Below the pieces are notes generated by a model. The model was given only the letters and a program-made list of their open reading frames with translations, searched no databases and was not told the DNA's origin. Of a stretch of DNA of 64,000 nucleotides, positions 1 to 11,388 are shown one piece after another (the stretch's first letter is position 1; each line of letters starts with the position of its first letter). Position numbers and translations under genes: made by a program. This DNA is from Trichobilharzia szidati (lineage: Eukaryota > Platyhelminthes > Trematoda > Strigeidida > Schistosomatidae). The stretch spans positions 102,561,256 through 102,625,255 of the forward strand of contig OX235271.1 in NCBI GenBank assembly GCA_944472155.2, in the 5' to 3' direction.

Positions 1-68
1 GCACTTCTTGATTACATAATGTGTATGAGTTGCCTAGGAATACTCTGTCATACATATATATATCGTAC

Positions 69-226
69 TGATTCTAGCTGACTTAGAGCATCTTCTACTT
101 GAACCCAACTGGTATACCGGTGACTAGACATAATTTCATCAAAAGATTTTTTGATATCCACTGATATAGGAAGGGCAGGTTGGTTGCCATTGTCTCCAGA
201 TGCCAATGCGTTCATTCGGTACCACT
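69..226 (-). CDS. Candidate orphan exon, unknown gene
   Basis: An open stretch of about 52 codons on the minus strand. It is preceded by a pyrimidine-rich acceptor (ttttcatttag, just above 226) and followed by a possible GTACG donor below 69. The peptide is hydrophilic and rich in Ser, Asp and Glu, includes the segment IKKSFDEIMSSHRYTSWVQ, and looks more protein-like than its surroundings. I do not recognise the family. It lies downstream, in transcription sense, of the MULE remnant and could be a last exon of that element or part of a gene continuing outside the window. No neighbouring exon with a matching phase was found, so confidence is low. Confidence 0.22.
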
Positions 227-740
227 CTAAATGAAAACAGAAGCTTTTGAATTAAAAATTCACGAATAGCCAACAGAGTACATTAGGCAACTTGAAAGTG
301 ACATTGACTTGGAAATGGTAGCGGAAAAAACATATGAATTACTTACCACAATTACCGTTTTAGAAAGTTCCTGATTATAGCCACAAACATTTACTGAAAG
401 AGTCGTGAAGGACAAATATGGACACAAGTGATAAAACAAAGCTCTGCAGAAATCATTGAGACGCCACAAACAGGAGTTAACGCCAAGGATTTTAGGTGCA
501 CCCTATAATTTTTACACAAAACACATTGTCAAGCATCCTCATGCACGATAACTGCCTTCAAGCTTAGAGACAGCTTTTGACGAATATTCTCAACAAAATC
601 AACATAGTTGAAGCCAAATAAAAACCAGAATCACGTCAAATGCAGCTACCTAGATCAAACGAAACAAATCAGCCAAACTGAAATCAACTAGACCGCGCAA
701 ATGTCCTCAAGGTAAAGGTGGAGGGGCTACTTCAAACAGG
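227..740. other. No gene recognised
   Basis: AT-rich sequence without a convincing reading frame. A 47 bp segment at 347-393 on the minus strand has good-looking splice edges, but its phase does not fit the 69-226 segment. Confidence 0.4.
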
Positions 741-1212
741 GGATATGCCATATCAACGCCCACCATTTTCGGAATGCGTAATGATTTAATTCGGAGTGAT
801 AATTTGCTCAGCATAAGAATGCTCTGATAATTATGTTTAATAGGTTATATCTATTATAAGTTATTTTCGATATACATGGTCGTACGTTTGTTAATATGTG
901 TGTGCAGTCATCGCATAACAAACACAAGCTCATCGTATAATTTTTCGGTAACACTGATGAAAGGTAATCTTTTACGCAATCGGATTTAATATAACTGAAT
1001 TTCTGCACGCATAAAAGGACTAACAACGGTCTACGACTTTGAGAGCATTTTAAGTCACCTAGAATTCTCGTTAACAATGTTGTATTTTCGATATGATAAA
1101 TCAAAGAAATACACGGAATCCATAAGAATATAGATATTCACAATAAAATAAGAATAAGGTATGTTAAAAATGATACAGTGCGAAATCGTTTACGTTTAAC
1201 AATAAAGAAAGG

Positions 1213-1458
1213 TCATCGATTAACTTCAGCACGGACTTGAGAAACTCGCTCTATTGTTCTCATGCAAACATTCAAGTCGTATTCCCTCGACCACCTTCGG
1301 CTACATTGTAGTATATCTAATGGCAAATGCATGTAAAATCGATGAATTGACCTTACCTCCAGTGAAAAATCCCTTATAGGAGGCCTACAGGACATGCAGA
1401 CAAGGCAGGTGGTAATCATGGAAGTGGTGACACGCGCATACTCCATTGGAAATATCAC
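1213..1458 (-). pseudogene. MULE transposase C-terminal part with SWIM zinc finger
   Basis: At 1438-1394 the minus strand reads CACHHFHDYHLPCLH, an exact CxC-x10-CxH SWIM zinc finger followed by HVL, as expected after the DDE domain of ZSWIM-type Mutator-like transposases. An in-frame TAG follows almost at once. The next coding-like stretch ends at a GTAAGG donor. A 40 bp intron occupies 1317-1356, and the downstream exon begins near a conserved RRWSREYD-like segment. The same donor/acceptor arrangement is seen in copy B (36 bp intron at 12912-12947). The family normally binds DNA ends and catalyses cut-and-paste transposition. This copy is broken. Confidence 0.6.
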
Positions 1459-1459
1459 C

Positions 1460-2085
1460 TAGGTGCGAGGCAAGTCCATTGTAGCAATCAATTAGGTCAC
1501 TGCTTACTACATCGTGATGAATACGTCCAACCCTTTTGATAACTCTTGTTGACTATTTTCACAGCATACGGCGTTAATTTGCCCAAGACCATTTGAACTG
1601 AATTTAGAACCTACAAAATGTGTTAAAATGAAGTGTCACCTTCAACATATTGATAGAACTTCTGTAAAGCAAACAGAGTATCGTATGATCGTAGGTGCCA
1701 ATACTTGGTGGCCTTGTCATGAACTTTCCACAAGGTTGGCACCAGGGGTTCATTTCGCTGTAGGTGCAGCTTTAAGTGCTTATGACCACTCTAAACCCTG
1801 TTGTTTGTTCGGTTACCCAATGTCAAATCTTTCCTCCGAAAGCATCTAGCCCATATTTTCCTGTTATTTATATAGTTTCCATTTAAAAATTGGTATGCCA
1901 GAGGGAATATTTCACGAATGTATCTGTAGTAATATGCGAATATGCCTACTTGACAAATTTCTACCGCAGACGTTACTTATCTGTGTCTAAAACGCGTTGA
2001 AAGCATTCTTCGGAGTGCAAATGGTAAGTCAGCATTCCGAAACTACAAAGTAATGATGAACGATAGGCAGATACCTTACAACAAA
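1460..2085. other. Interior of MULE copy A, no clear coding segment
   Basis: This stretch lies between the catalytic and SWIM parts of the MULE remnant. A possible short minus-strand exon lies near 1985-2030 next to an acceptor-like ttgtag, but it could not be tied to the family. The 73-codon plus-strand frame at 1628-1849 has no recognisable features. Confidence 0.35.
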
Positions 2086-2088
2086 CGC

Positions 2089-2563
2089 TCACAGCACATG
2101 AAATGAGCAAAGAACTATCCTGCAATGTGGAAACACTTGATTCACAGAAGATATTTCCGCCTGACAGTTATCCATGACAAACGTCTTCGCTGCATCAGTA
2201 CATACTATAATGGAGTCAGACATTTGCAGGACATGCATGACATCTGACAGTATCTCCCTCCTACAAAAAGCATATATAACAGAAGCACCACTTCCGCATC
2301 TATCTGTGACAACCAACTGAAAAAGACTGAAACTTTACACATTACACCAGTATCCGTAACTTACCCAAGATTATTCGTTTTGTGTATGTGGAACCAATGC
2401 AAATTACTTCTGCAAAACTCTCATAGAACTTATTTCGCTGATGCAGGCTGAAATATACTACATCAGTCTGTCCATTTGAACTCTTTGTTCGAAGTTGTCT
2501 TGTTGGTGCTAACAGTTGCAGAACTTCATCCATACTTTTCATACCTACAGTAACTTTAACCAA
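2089..2563 (-). pseudogene. MULE transposase catalytic region, two exons
   Basis: Exon one (2563-2365) encodes the segment leading to the first catalytic strand of Mutator-like transposases, normally a D-S-T-Y motif. Here it reads IGSTY, so the catalytic Asp is Gly. A 38 bp intron (2364-2327, GTAAGT...TTTCAG) follows. Removing it keeps the frame, and exon two starts LFQLVVTDRCGSG, a hallmark of the family. Exon two continues with a conserved Asp region (VMDNCQAEI) and the PHCRIVLCSFHV segment. A TGA follows FHVL unless GTGAGC at that point is a donor. The missing Asp and the later stops argue for a dead transposase or, less likely, a non-catalytic domesticated gene. Confidence 0.62.
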
Positions 2564-2585
2564 TTCTCTCGTAATCTGTATACCT

Positions 2586-2990
2586 ACGAGGGTGGCGCAT
2601 GCTGATCAGCAGATATACTAGTGGTCACAATTGTGAACCGCTCCAATCTGTTGGACAGCTAAATGCATTTTTTGACAGCTCGAGAATTAAACATTAGTCT
2701 AGACCCTCAAAAAATAATAATAAATGTTTTACAGATCTAATTATAAATAAGAAAAGTGCTTATGCTCCTACCATCTCCAAGCCTGTTCAGCTTCTCGTCA
2801 AGATGCTACCTATTGGGCCCTACAGAAATTCGTGAGGCATCTTACAGATCAACTTGTTCTAAGGCTTCTAATCTTCCAGATCTTCGAATTCACTCCTCAC
2901 TTAAATATCACTTACCTACCTCACAATAGTCTTTTTATTTTACGCACTATTATACTCTATCTGATCTTAACTACCTAGGCCTTAATTGAG
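2586..2990 (+). repeat. Unclassified dispersed repeat R1, copy a
   Basis: About 400 bp matching 4985-5396 in inverted orientation, and partly 37790-37978. One edge is shared by all three copies (GCATGCTGAT preceded by a GTGG-like motif). On the plus strand, similarity to copy b extends to the translated level: both end in KPVQLLVKML..GPY(R/K)NS followed by a similar 3' tail. R1 is therefore probably a fragment of a coding mobile element or repeated gene. Copy a carries a stop, is nested in MULE copy A, and its family was not identified. Confidence 0.6.
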
Positions 2991-3650
2991 GCTAAAACTT
3001 GCTCTTTGTTCATATTTGTTGCTTGCCCAAAGTCTGGTTGCTTTGATTAAAAACACGACAACACCAATATGTGAACAAAGCTATATCTTCATCAAAAACA
3101 TCATATTTTCCTTGCTTATATCAATATGGTTAGCATCATACATTGCAAATGTATACTCTCATTTCAAGTACAATATAGCTTCTTCTTGTATTTATCTTAT
3201 TATTATATTTCCAATAATGTATTATTCATAATCGCATTTTATACCATTTTGCAGCTGCGCAGAATTTTCTCCTCTTCCTGAAATAGCGTTCATTCATGTG
3301 GCGGCATAGCACTCATCCATATATTCGCTGTTCACTGGTTGGCCATAACTATCAGCAGGAAACGGAACGAAGTTTGGGTTATTGTTCAACTTTGATGGTG
3401 ACTTTAGTAAACAGTTTACAATCTAACATTTATGAGAACCTGTTCTGATTGCTTGTACGATAATTGAACAATTCAAACTTTTGAAAACGTATTCATTTAT
3501 GATACTTCAGGATTGTAATTTATAACACATCTGATCGTGCCTGTAAAAATGGCATGCATTTCTTGTAAACTTACCCGTTTATACGAAATATAAATTATTA
3601 TCATTATCAAACATTTCTTCCCTGAGTTTAACGGCATCTTTACGCGTTAT
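2991..3650. other. No gene recognised
   Basis: Interior of the MULE remnant. It is AT-rich, and the 81-codon plus-strand frame at 2986-3231 looks like chance AT-rich hydrophobic translation. Confidence 0.35.
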
Positions 3651-3653
3651 GTA

Positions 3654-3920
3654 TTACCCGTATTTCAAGAAAACCGCAACACTCAGTTCAGCAGTTGACA
3701 TCATATATTTAACCATACTATTTACTTTAGCCTTCTCCTCCTCCGTTAAGCAACGTCTGCTACTAACCATCATCATAAATTCTTCTGTACACGAATGCTT
3801 ATGTTGACCCCTCATACTACCTACTTCCGGGCATCCACTAACTGAATAAACACAAAAACTCGACATACAAACCATACACTTCAAACTCAGAAAACACGGA
3901 CTGAAAAGGCAGATATGCAC
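3654..3920 (-). pseudogene. Possible N-terminal segment of the MULE transposase
   Basis: The second half of this minus-strand frame contains CLTEEEKAKVNSMVKYMMST, which resembles the helical segment (R-x-L-T-x-E-E-x-x-K) that precedes the catalytic domain in many MULE/FAR1-like transposases. It lies upstream of the catalytic exons on the same strand and ends at a GTAATA donor-like site. The first half has no clear family signal. The assignment rests on position and weak resemblance. Confidence 0.28.
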
Positions 3921-3979
3921 TCACGGTGTTCCGGGTCTAACTCCTTGGTGACGACTTTGACCGAAGGTGCACACATAAT

Positions 3980-4340
3980 TTTCAAGTATTGGTTTTTTAG
4001 GGATTTTTGTTTGATTGGATGGATGATAAGGCAGCAACTCATCGAAGAAGTCATTGCGAAATGGTCGCACTAAGTAGTGAATTTGCTGAAGTTAGAATTC
4101 ATGGGCTGGCCATTGGATCGGTGTCAGTGGCTCAATAGTCTACGAGGTTGCCTTGTAACCAGAAGGTCCTGGGTTTGAACCCTAGTTGGTGCGCACTACT
4201 GAAGCGTCCCAAAATGAAACGAAACAGCTGTCCAGTACTCCCGGGTTTTCCAGTGGTTCTCTAAGTGATGTCAGCTCGTGATGAAATCCTCCATCCAAAC
4301 ACACATAGCTCACACGTTTGTACCGAAGAATGAGACTACT
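3980..4340 (+). repeat. Dispersed copy of the tRNA-headed ~400 bp repeat
   Basis: A single copy of the unit that forms the tandem array at 42-50 kb. Plus-strand order: the T-rich part, the attcatg...ccattg segment, a box-A-like TGGCTCAATAG (4128), a box-B-like GGTTTGAACCC (4172-4182), then a hammerhead-like module (CTGAA...GTCCC...GAAAC, about 4199-4232) and the gttttccagtggttctcta segment. It is clearly diverged from the array consensus, so it is an older insertion. Confidence 0.75.
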
Positions 4341-4984
4341 GGTGTCTTTAAGACTGCTTCTCATAACATAATGAGTATGTGCAACTCTTTGAATTTTCTT
4401 AAAGGCATCCTGAAATGCACCTCAGGTGTTAAAATGTTTACACTTCAAAATCCGGTTAAATATATGCACCATTTCGTCAGCCATCAATAAAAACACCACT
4501 TTCACGCCTTTTTAGCAGTTAACGCTACCTTCGTACTGCCGCCACTACTGCCAATTCAAAACCACCAATCACAACGCGCAAACGTGACCTAGAATTGCTC
4601 AGCCTATCCATAAGCCGTGTGTGCCGCTATTTATTACCTCCATTTTCTGCTGGTAGTTATGGTCAACCAATGGACAGCGTATATTTGGGTAAAAGCCATT
4701 TCAGGAGAAGGAGAACTTTCCGGGTGACTGCAAAGTGGCATAAAATACAATTATGGATAATGCGTCATTGACAGTACATTTACAAGATGCACACAAGAAG
4801 ATGCTGGAGACTCCTTGGAATGATAGTATACATGCAATGTTTAATGCTAACCATATTGGACTGAGCATGGAAACTCTGACGTTTTCGATGAAAATATAAC
4901 TTTAGTCAGAAATCGGTGTTGTGTTTTTCATCAAAGCAACCAGACTTTGAGAGAATGACGAATACGCACAAAAGAGTGACTTTC
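4341..4984. other. Right part of MULE copy A and unassigned sequence
   Basis: 4540-4655 matches 13340-13447 and marks the right side of the MULE element. No feature was recognised in the remainder. Confidence 0.4.
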
Positions 4985-5396
4985 AGTTTTATTAAAGGAC
5001 TAGGTAGTTCAGATCAGGTAGAGTATAATAGTGCGCAAATAAAAGGAGTATCCTGAGGTATATAGGTGATGTTTTAGTGCAAAGTGGCCTCAAAGATCTG
5101 AAAAGTTAGAACCTGTAGGACAAGATGAACTGTAAGATTTCTCACGAATTTTTGTACGGTCCATGGTGTAGCATCTTGACGAGAAGCTGAACAGGCTTGT
5201 AGATAGTAAGACCGAAATCCTTCAAAAGTTCTTTTAGATTTAGATCTGCACAACCCTTATATTTCTTTTTTGTTAAGGGCCAAGACTTATGTTTAATTTT
5301 TGAGCTGCCAAAAATACATTTTGCTGTCCTGCAGATCGCAGGGACTCTCAATTGTGACCACTACTATATCTCCTAATCAGCATGCACCACCCTCCA
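4985..5396 (-). repeat. Unclassified dispersed repeat R1, copy b
   Basis: Inverted partner of 2586-2990. On the minus strand it has a 69-codon open frame (5351-5142), starting MRVPAICRTAKCIFGSSKIK and ending PVQLLVKMLHHGPYKNS. Its C-terminal part is conserved in copy a, as is the following untranslated stretch, which ends near TTTAATAAAAC. The family is not recognised. Confidence 0.6.
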
Positions 5397-6140
5397 TTCT
5401 GTCATAGTGGAGGAACTGATTGATAACGCGACGCCTATTAAAAATGTTTTGCTGATACTTGAGAAGTCAATAGCAGACCTGCGTAAGTCTGTGACATCGT
5501 ACTATAGTTTCTAAATAAAAAGTCCTCTCAATTATGAAAACTGATTTCTTTCTGCAAACTCAGTGATTTGCGCCAGTAAAGGGCAGAGGTGATGATAATT
5601 AGTAGCAGTCTTTTCTTCCTATAGTAATGCTAGTCCATGCCGTATATGAACTGAGAGGGCTGATATTAAGCTGAGAAAGTTGTCACTAGGTGCTGAATAA
5701 AGTCTTTTCGTTATGAAATCATGCTAGTCAGTGCCTTTTATGCCCTGTGATGGCTGGAACAACACTGATAAGCAAATCCAGCCGATTCTGGCCTACTCCT
5801 GAAAATGTCTAGAAAAAGAACAGAGTGCTGAATTAGTGCCAGTCATGCTGAAAGCCAGCACTGAATTCTAGTCTGCGTGCTTAAAGAAACCATTTCAGAA
5901 CAGATTCAGAATATATCCACCATAGAATTTTAGGATTATTTCAGAATTTGTGAAATTTAATTCAGCATTATAGAAAGCTTGGGTGCGGAACGAACTTGAC
6001 AGCATTACTACATTTACTCAGATGTGTATTTCATCACAAGATGTTTGCCTATAATCGCTTCTCAAATATGAGCGTTTACTTGACTTTTTGAGCTCAGAGG
6101 CTGTTAAGTGTATCATTTTCTCATATAATGTCTTATTCCA
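5397..6140. other. No gene recognised
   Basis: AT-rich spacer between repeat R1b and the CR1-like LINE. Nothing supportable was seen. Confidence 0.4.
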
Positions 6141-6149
6141 CAACTTTCC

Positions 6150-8400
6150 AAACGGAGAACCTATTGCCCAGCTTTAAACTCCGTGGTTGAAGGGCGTAGT
6201 ATGTTATTAAGAGACCTTCAGGTTTTGCATCCTCATAAGATATCTGCAAGTCACTCACAACGGGTGCTTTTCAAGTTTTGGTCTTTTGATGAAGCTAAGA
6301 ATTTTCTGGTGTCTGATAGGATAGTTGGCTCTCAGTACTCTACGAAAACATGGTTGCACGCGATTTAACTCTATGCCAAAGTCGATTTCTCTCGGGAAAC
6401 GTGAATGCTGATAACCGTCATAGGACAACCATTAAAGATGTTTCATGAAGAACACCGTCTTATGATATACATGAAGACCAGGCACATCAGAAATTTCCTC
6501 ATGTACACACAGATATTAATCAAGTAGTGTGTAATGGCACAGTTGTAGGCACTGGAATGTTAGACAAAGATAAGCCAACAGAATGTAATACTGAAACACA
6601 TCCTGTGTACACTAACACAAATGCCAAGGCCTAGAAAAGATAAAAACCATTCCCACTTATATTCTGTCGCTCTCTTCACAATTCTTACATTGTTCAGTCT
6701 CGCAGTCCATCTGCCGAGAAGCATCAGTTTCATGTGATCACTCAGGCTGGTAATTTTCTCAAGTGGAATGATAAGCGTCCTATTTTACAGGGAAAACCAA
6801 ATTGCCTACTGTGTCTAATCAACAGGAACCTTCTATGACATGTGCTACCTGCTATGTTAGCCATCACAAGCGAAGAAAAACCGAGGTACCTAAAGTCCAG
6901 ATACCGAACGCAAAGCCCATTAGTATGCCCCTAACCCATTTTACCAAGAGAAGGTCAGTGACATTAGACCAAGCCTCTAAAGGTTGACTTGATTGGTCTG
7001 AAGTGGAAACCCAGTCATAGCTAGTGAAAGAACATAATTAGGTAATCAGTGTTTTTCTATTCGTTTTTTACATCTATTACAGGAATATACTGTCAACCAG
7101 CCTCCTATGAAAGTTCTGTCAACTGAGTATCATAGGTAATCCCCTAAACATCGATCACAGAATGTACTACGAGCGTTAAAAAAGGAAACCATTTAGACAT
7201 CTTATGAATTCAACAAGTAGTATATATCATCCTCTGCAAATAACCACAACGGTCTAATAACTACCCCAGTCAATTACCATGACTTCACACCTGTTCTGGC
7301 AACAGCTTACCGAGTACCGATTCCGATCAGAACTTTGAGAATAACACCGCTTCAAATAGCTCCATAGAGCATAACTTTCACCAGCTGCAGTTAACAGAAA
7401 CATCTAGTATCATGCATATAGCACTTATGATACTGGATCCATTCCTTGCTGGCATAGCGAACGGTTTATAGCTAGAACACGATGTATTCCTCAGAAAAAT
7501 GCTTACAGACTGTCGTCATCCAACGCGGATTCTAATATCGTTGACATCATACTAGACTAGTTCTAAACAAACACTTAACATTGAGTTCTTTAGCTTCCAT
7601 ATGTGAACCGTCATTGCTCATGACCACAGAAGCCTGGTGCACTAGTGAAATCCCTAACGACAACCCAACAGTAGATAACTACGAACTTTTTCGAAGGGAC
7701 AGATAGATAGGCCATGCGGCTGGGGCACTAATTTACGCTGAACTGTCTATATGTGCAACACAGTTCAGTAACCCAGCGATATCACAAATCATCGACTTGG
7801 TGTGAATTGATGTATGGATATCCAGCAGTGAATTCATACTTACCAATCCACATCTTCCAGCACGGAGTGTGATAACAAACAGCAACATTTTTAGTGTTAT
7901 AGCCAATCTTCCCTTCAGTTATAAAATCATTGGATGCAAATTCAACATGCCAGAAGTATTACCGCTTTCATTTCGAGGATCCCTGAGATATAATAATCTT
8001 GTGAATTCCGCCGTCAAAGGAGGGTGGATGCAACACATAAATTCACCCACTAGATCTGCGGTAAGATTGAAGTTAAACAGAATTTGAGGCTACTTACTTA
8101 TATATGCCATATCATCGTCCAAGCTTTTGGCTCGTAATAACACAGCATCCTTAAAAGCCCCGTGTCACTATATCAGAACTCTGTATACTATCCTAGACGA
8201 GAAGTATCCATGGCCTGAAATGAAGATGCAGCTGGTTTACAAATAGTCTCCTACATCTCAATCAACTTACTCGTACAGAACTCCATGCAGCCACAAATGG
8301 CGGTATTGGCTGCTCTCGGTATAGTAAAACAAATCTGTCTGACTATGACCGATATTCGTCTGCATGTCGTACAATTCACTTCTGATGTTACCCTGAGATG
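6150..8400 (+). mobile_element. Decayed CR1-like LINE (ORF1 and endonuclease remnants)
   Basis: 6183-6368 resembles the ORF1 segment of CR1-like LINEs (an FKF..FDEAKNFL block; compare FQFETPTEARKF in the element at 35.7 kb). 7600-7720 carries endonuclease-like signals (EPSLLMTTEAW, then FRRDR). 7869-8087 is closely related to the endonuclease stretch at 41606-41316: both contain RGSLRYNNLVNSAVKGGW followed by QHINSPTRSA. The frame is broken many times and no reverse transcriptase follows. It is an old, 3'-incomplete copy of the same lineage as the 39-42 kb element. Confidence 0.62.
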
Positions 8401-8568
8401 ACACTTTTGAGAAAATTATACAAATGTGTTACTTATTTTAAATTAATACCAAATTTATCTCTAAGTCAAGAATAAGATTCGATGCCGTACGTAGCAAAGT
8501 TATTTGTGAGAACTGACATCAAGCTTTATTTTTCCCAAGTATTTGTGACCCTTCCAATAAATACTTAC

Positions 8569-8644
8569 GTTTTTCGTCAATGCGAGGACGATATCTCCAT
8601 ATTTCTTAATGTGCTCCACTGAATGACTAGTTAACAGACTGTTC
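8569..8644 (-). CDS. Candidate orphan exon, unknown gene
   Basis: A 76 bp minus-strand segment bounded by an acceptor-like TTTGTAG and a strong GTAAGT donor, with an open frame reading ...SVEHIKKYGDIVLALTKN up to the donor. It is not recognised, and no partner exon was identified nearby. It may be part of a host gene whose other exons lie far away, or chance. Confidence 0.2.
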
Positions 8645-8904
8645 CTACAAACTAAGATCAAAAGGGCAGCAAAATGTGAATTCACCATGAACTAAATTTA
8701 TGTAATTTAAATAATACTTATCCCTGCCTTCACGACTGATGTTCCTACATGGATAGGAATAAATATATTATTATTACAAACACCTTTGTAGGTAGAAAAT
8801 ACATAAAATATGTTAAGAAATATTTTGTCTGCGGTGATCAAACTTCTCAGATGTACCACCGCCAAGTCCAGTTGTTCGATAGTTTTCTAGACTGTACTCA
8901 GCTT

Positions 8905-11388
8905 GGCGGAAAAGGGAAGGTTGCGCGGGTTTGAAGAACCTACTTCGAAAAATCAAGCCGAACTCTAAAGAAAGTCCAAGGCACGAGAAAAATATAAAAA
9001 ACAAAATTATTCTTTGTTAGAGTAGGAGAGACGAGATGATGCGGGCTGGTGAAGGCCTTCAGGAACCTAATCATCCGATGTTTCCTCTATAGATATGAAC
9101 AAAAACAAACATGGTGACGTGGAATATTCGTACACTGCACGAAGCTGGAAAGGCTTCCCAGGTAGACAGAGAGATGAGAAAATGTGGTTTAGAAGTGCTC
9201 GGGATCTGAGAGAGGAGATGAAATGGATGTGGACTGTCGAAATTACCAGCTGGAGAGTCGGCAACCTACTCCGGTCACCCACACGACAACCACGACCATT
9301 CTGAGGCAGTGAATGGCTATCATGATATCACCAGTTGCAGCCAAGAGCCCTTCTGCAGTGGGAACCAATTTCATCCTGCAGGATCATGACAGCAAGATTC
9401 AACTCACAAGGAGGGAAGGAAGGTCACAATCATCCGATGCTACAAATAACGCGGAACAAGAGGAGAAGGAAGATTTTTATAGACAACTACAAACAGTAAT
9501 GGACATCATCCCAAATGGTGACATCAAAATTCTTATGGGAGATATGAATGCCAGTTGGCTGGGAGGAGATGATACAGGAAGAGAAATCATCACAAGTCAA
9601 GATAAATGAATAAGAACGTAGAATTATTTGCAGACTTCTGCAGAGGCAGCGCGTAAAAACCACAAACCAGATACATTTCATCTCAATGTTTCTCAAAGAA
9701 ATGGGGACGCATCCTGCTCGATATAAAGTCGAGAAAGGGAGCAGATGTGGGCTCAGTAGATTATCCAGTGCAAGGAACCATCAAAGTGAAGCTGAAATCA
9801 AAACAGCTGAAGACAGGCTACTGTAATTCAATTTCAACATTCAGAAACTGAAGGACAAAACTACAAGAGATACCTTCACTGAAGGTCAGATCAGAGCAAA
9901 GTCGGAGACACCACGTTTTACCACCGAGGACACCTGTGTGGAAGAACATTGGAACAAACTCTCTGAGGTTGATATCCAAGGAAACGTTTACAACTGTTCT
10001 GGGAAGAAAGAAGAGGCAAGACAAGACAACGAATGGCCCTCCACTGATACCTGGAAGCTAAAAGAGGAGAGGGGGTGGTGAAAGAGAAGGTGATTCAATG
10101 CAAAGTTGAACAACAGAAGGCGAAGCTGAGTTCAGTGTACATCGCAATGAATGAAGAAGAGTTCTGCGAAAGACAAAAGACTCTTCTACGGCACACTAGC
10201 ATTTGAAGCAGAACAGGCAAGTCTCGAGTAGAAGAGACCTCAGAATACCATATCAGACAATCAGGTCTTTTTCCGTGAAAAAATCAGCGCACGTGAAACC
10301 TTTAAAGGATGATCAAAAAGGAGAAACGAAGAAAACAACAGATTGGCCAGTTCAGAGGACTATTGAGTCTACCATCACCTGCAGACAATCCAGAAATAAC
10401 ACCAATGACAATAGAAGGGAAACAGCCAGTAGACTGTAGGAAGGACTGACAGTACTGTCCAGTCCATTAAAAAATTAAGTAACGTCATCCTGCGGAGAAT
10501 GGTAGGTGCACTGGATACAAAACTCCGATCGGAACAAGCTGGATTTAGGAAAGAAAAATTATCTGAGGATCAAACAGCAGCACTGTATAAAATCACCAAA
10601 CAGAAGATAGTGTGGTAGTCAAATCTCCACCTTAACGTCATTGACTTTGGAATGGCCTTCGATAGCATTGAAATGATATGGCTGACTACTGTCACCGATA
10701 ATATTTCTAATTGTGGCGGAATGAATTATGCTGGGAGTCTTCAGTTGAGGGTGAGAAGACAGGAACACGTTGGACCAATAAGAAGACTCTAGAAGGTCTG
10801 AATTCTGCCAACGATTTATGCCTAGTGCCACTGAGGATATCAAAAAAGGTCAGAAACGCAAGGCAGATCCCTGTCAATCTGAAATCAGTTTGCAAGTCTT
10901 CTGGACTCAGCATGTAAAACAAGATTCGGATTTTCAACTCCATTGTTAAGTCACTTCTTCTATATGGGTCAGAAAATTGGCGAACGCATCACGGAAGCAT
11001 TTCCAACAGGCCACTTTAAGACTTCTGTCAACAGCTGGCTTCTGTCCATATTGGAGATCAGATTACCAGCTTGGAAAAATTTGAAACAAAAAAATCTGGT
11101 GATGAACAAACCAGTCAAGAATCTATTGCTCCAAAAATATGCGGAAGAAAATAGAGATGGATGGGACAGATACTCAAGAGAACATTCAGTGACATCGCGC
11201 ATCGGGCCTTCGAATGGAACCCGACTAAAAAGCGACGAGTGGGTGACTTGAAGAATATGAGAGACTGTTGATCTTTTGGTCAGCTAAAGGGGACAGCAGA
11301 GAACAGGACAAAGTGCATACATGCCGTTGAAGCCTTAAGTTCTAATCGGAACTCAAAGGATTAACAAAAGAAATAAAAATAATACAAC
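8905..11388 (+). mobile_element. Decayed RTE-like LINE, near full length
   Basis: It begins with a 5' region also found at 27020-27200 and ends near an A-rich tail (agaaataaaaataatac). Translating around frameshifts and stops gives an endonuclease start (VTWNIRTLHEAGK near 9110), a GDMNAS block (9537-9555), reverse transcriptase pieces (GFRKEK near 10540, FGMAFDS near 10650) and the C-terminal region (IFNSIVKSLLLYGSEN near 10930; RRWMGQILKR-like near 11150). Each block has its counterpart, in order, in the better-preserved element at 50764-53549. Many frameshifts mark it as an old copy that cannot mobilise itself. Confidence 0.8.

Larger units (their letters stand above)
745..4660 (-). mobile_element. 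Degenerate SWIM-domain MULE DNA transposon, copy A
   Basis: Its left (745-1460), middle (2296-2563) and right (about 4540-4655) parts each match, in order and in the same orientation, segments of 12215-13447, so both are copies of one mobile element. Its minus strand carries Mutator-like transposase pieces: a possible N-terminal segment (3654-3920), the catalytic region (2563-2089) and a SWIM zinc finger (1438-1394). The coding parts are separated by short GT-AG introns and carry stops. A dispersed repeat (2586-2990) and a tRNA-headed repeat (about 3980-4340) lie inside and have no counterpart in copy B, so they look like later insertions. Terminal inverted repeats were not resolved by eye. 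Confidence 0.65.

Noticed and set aside
1213..1458. 81-codon frame taken as one exon
   Set aside because: Family residues of the SWIM finger lie in another frame, and an intron runs through the middle, so the single frame is misleading.
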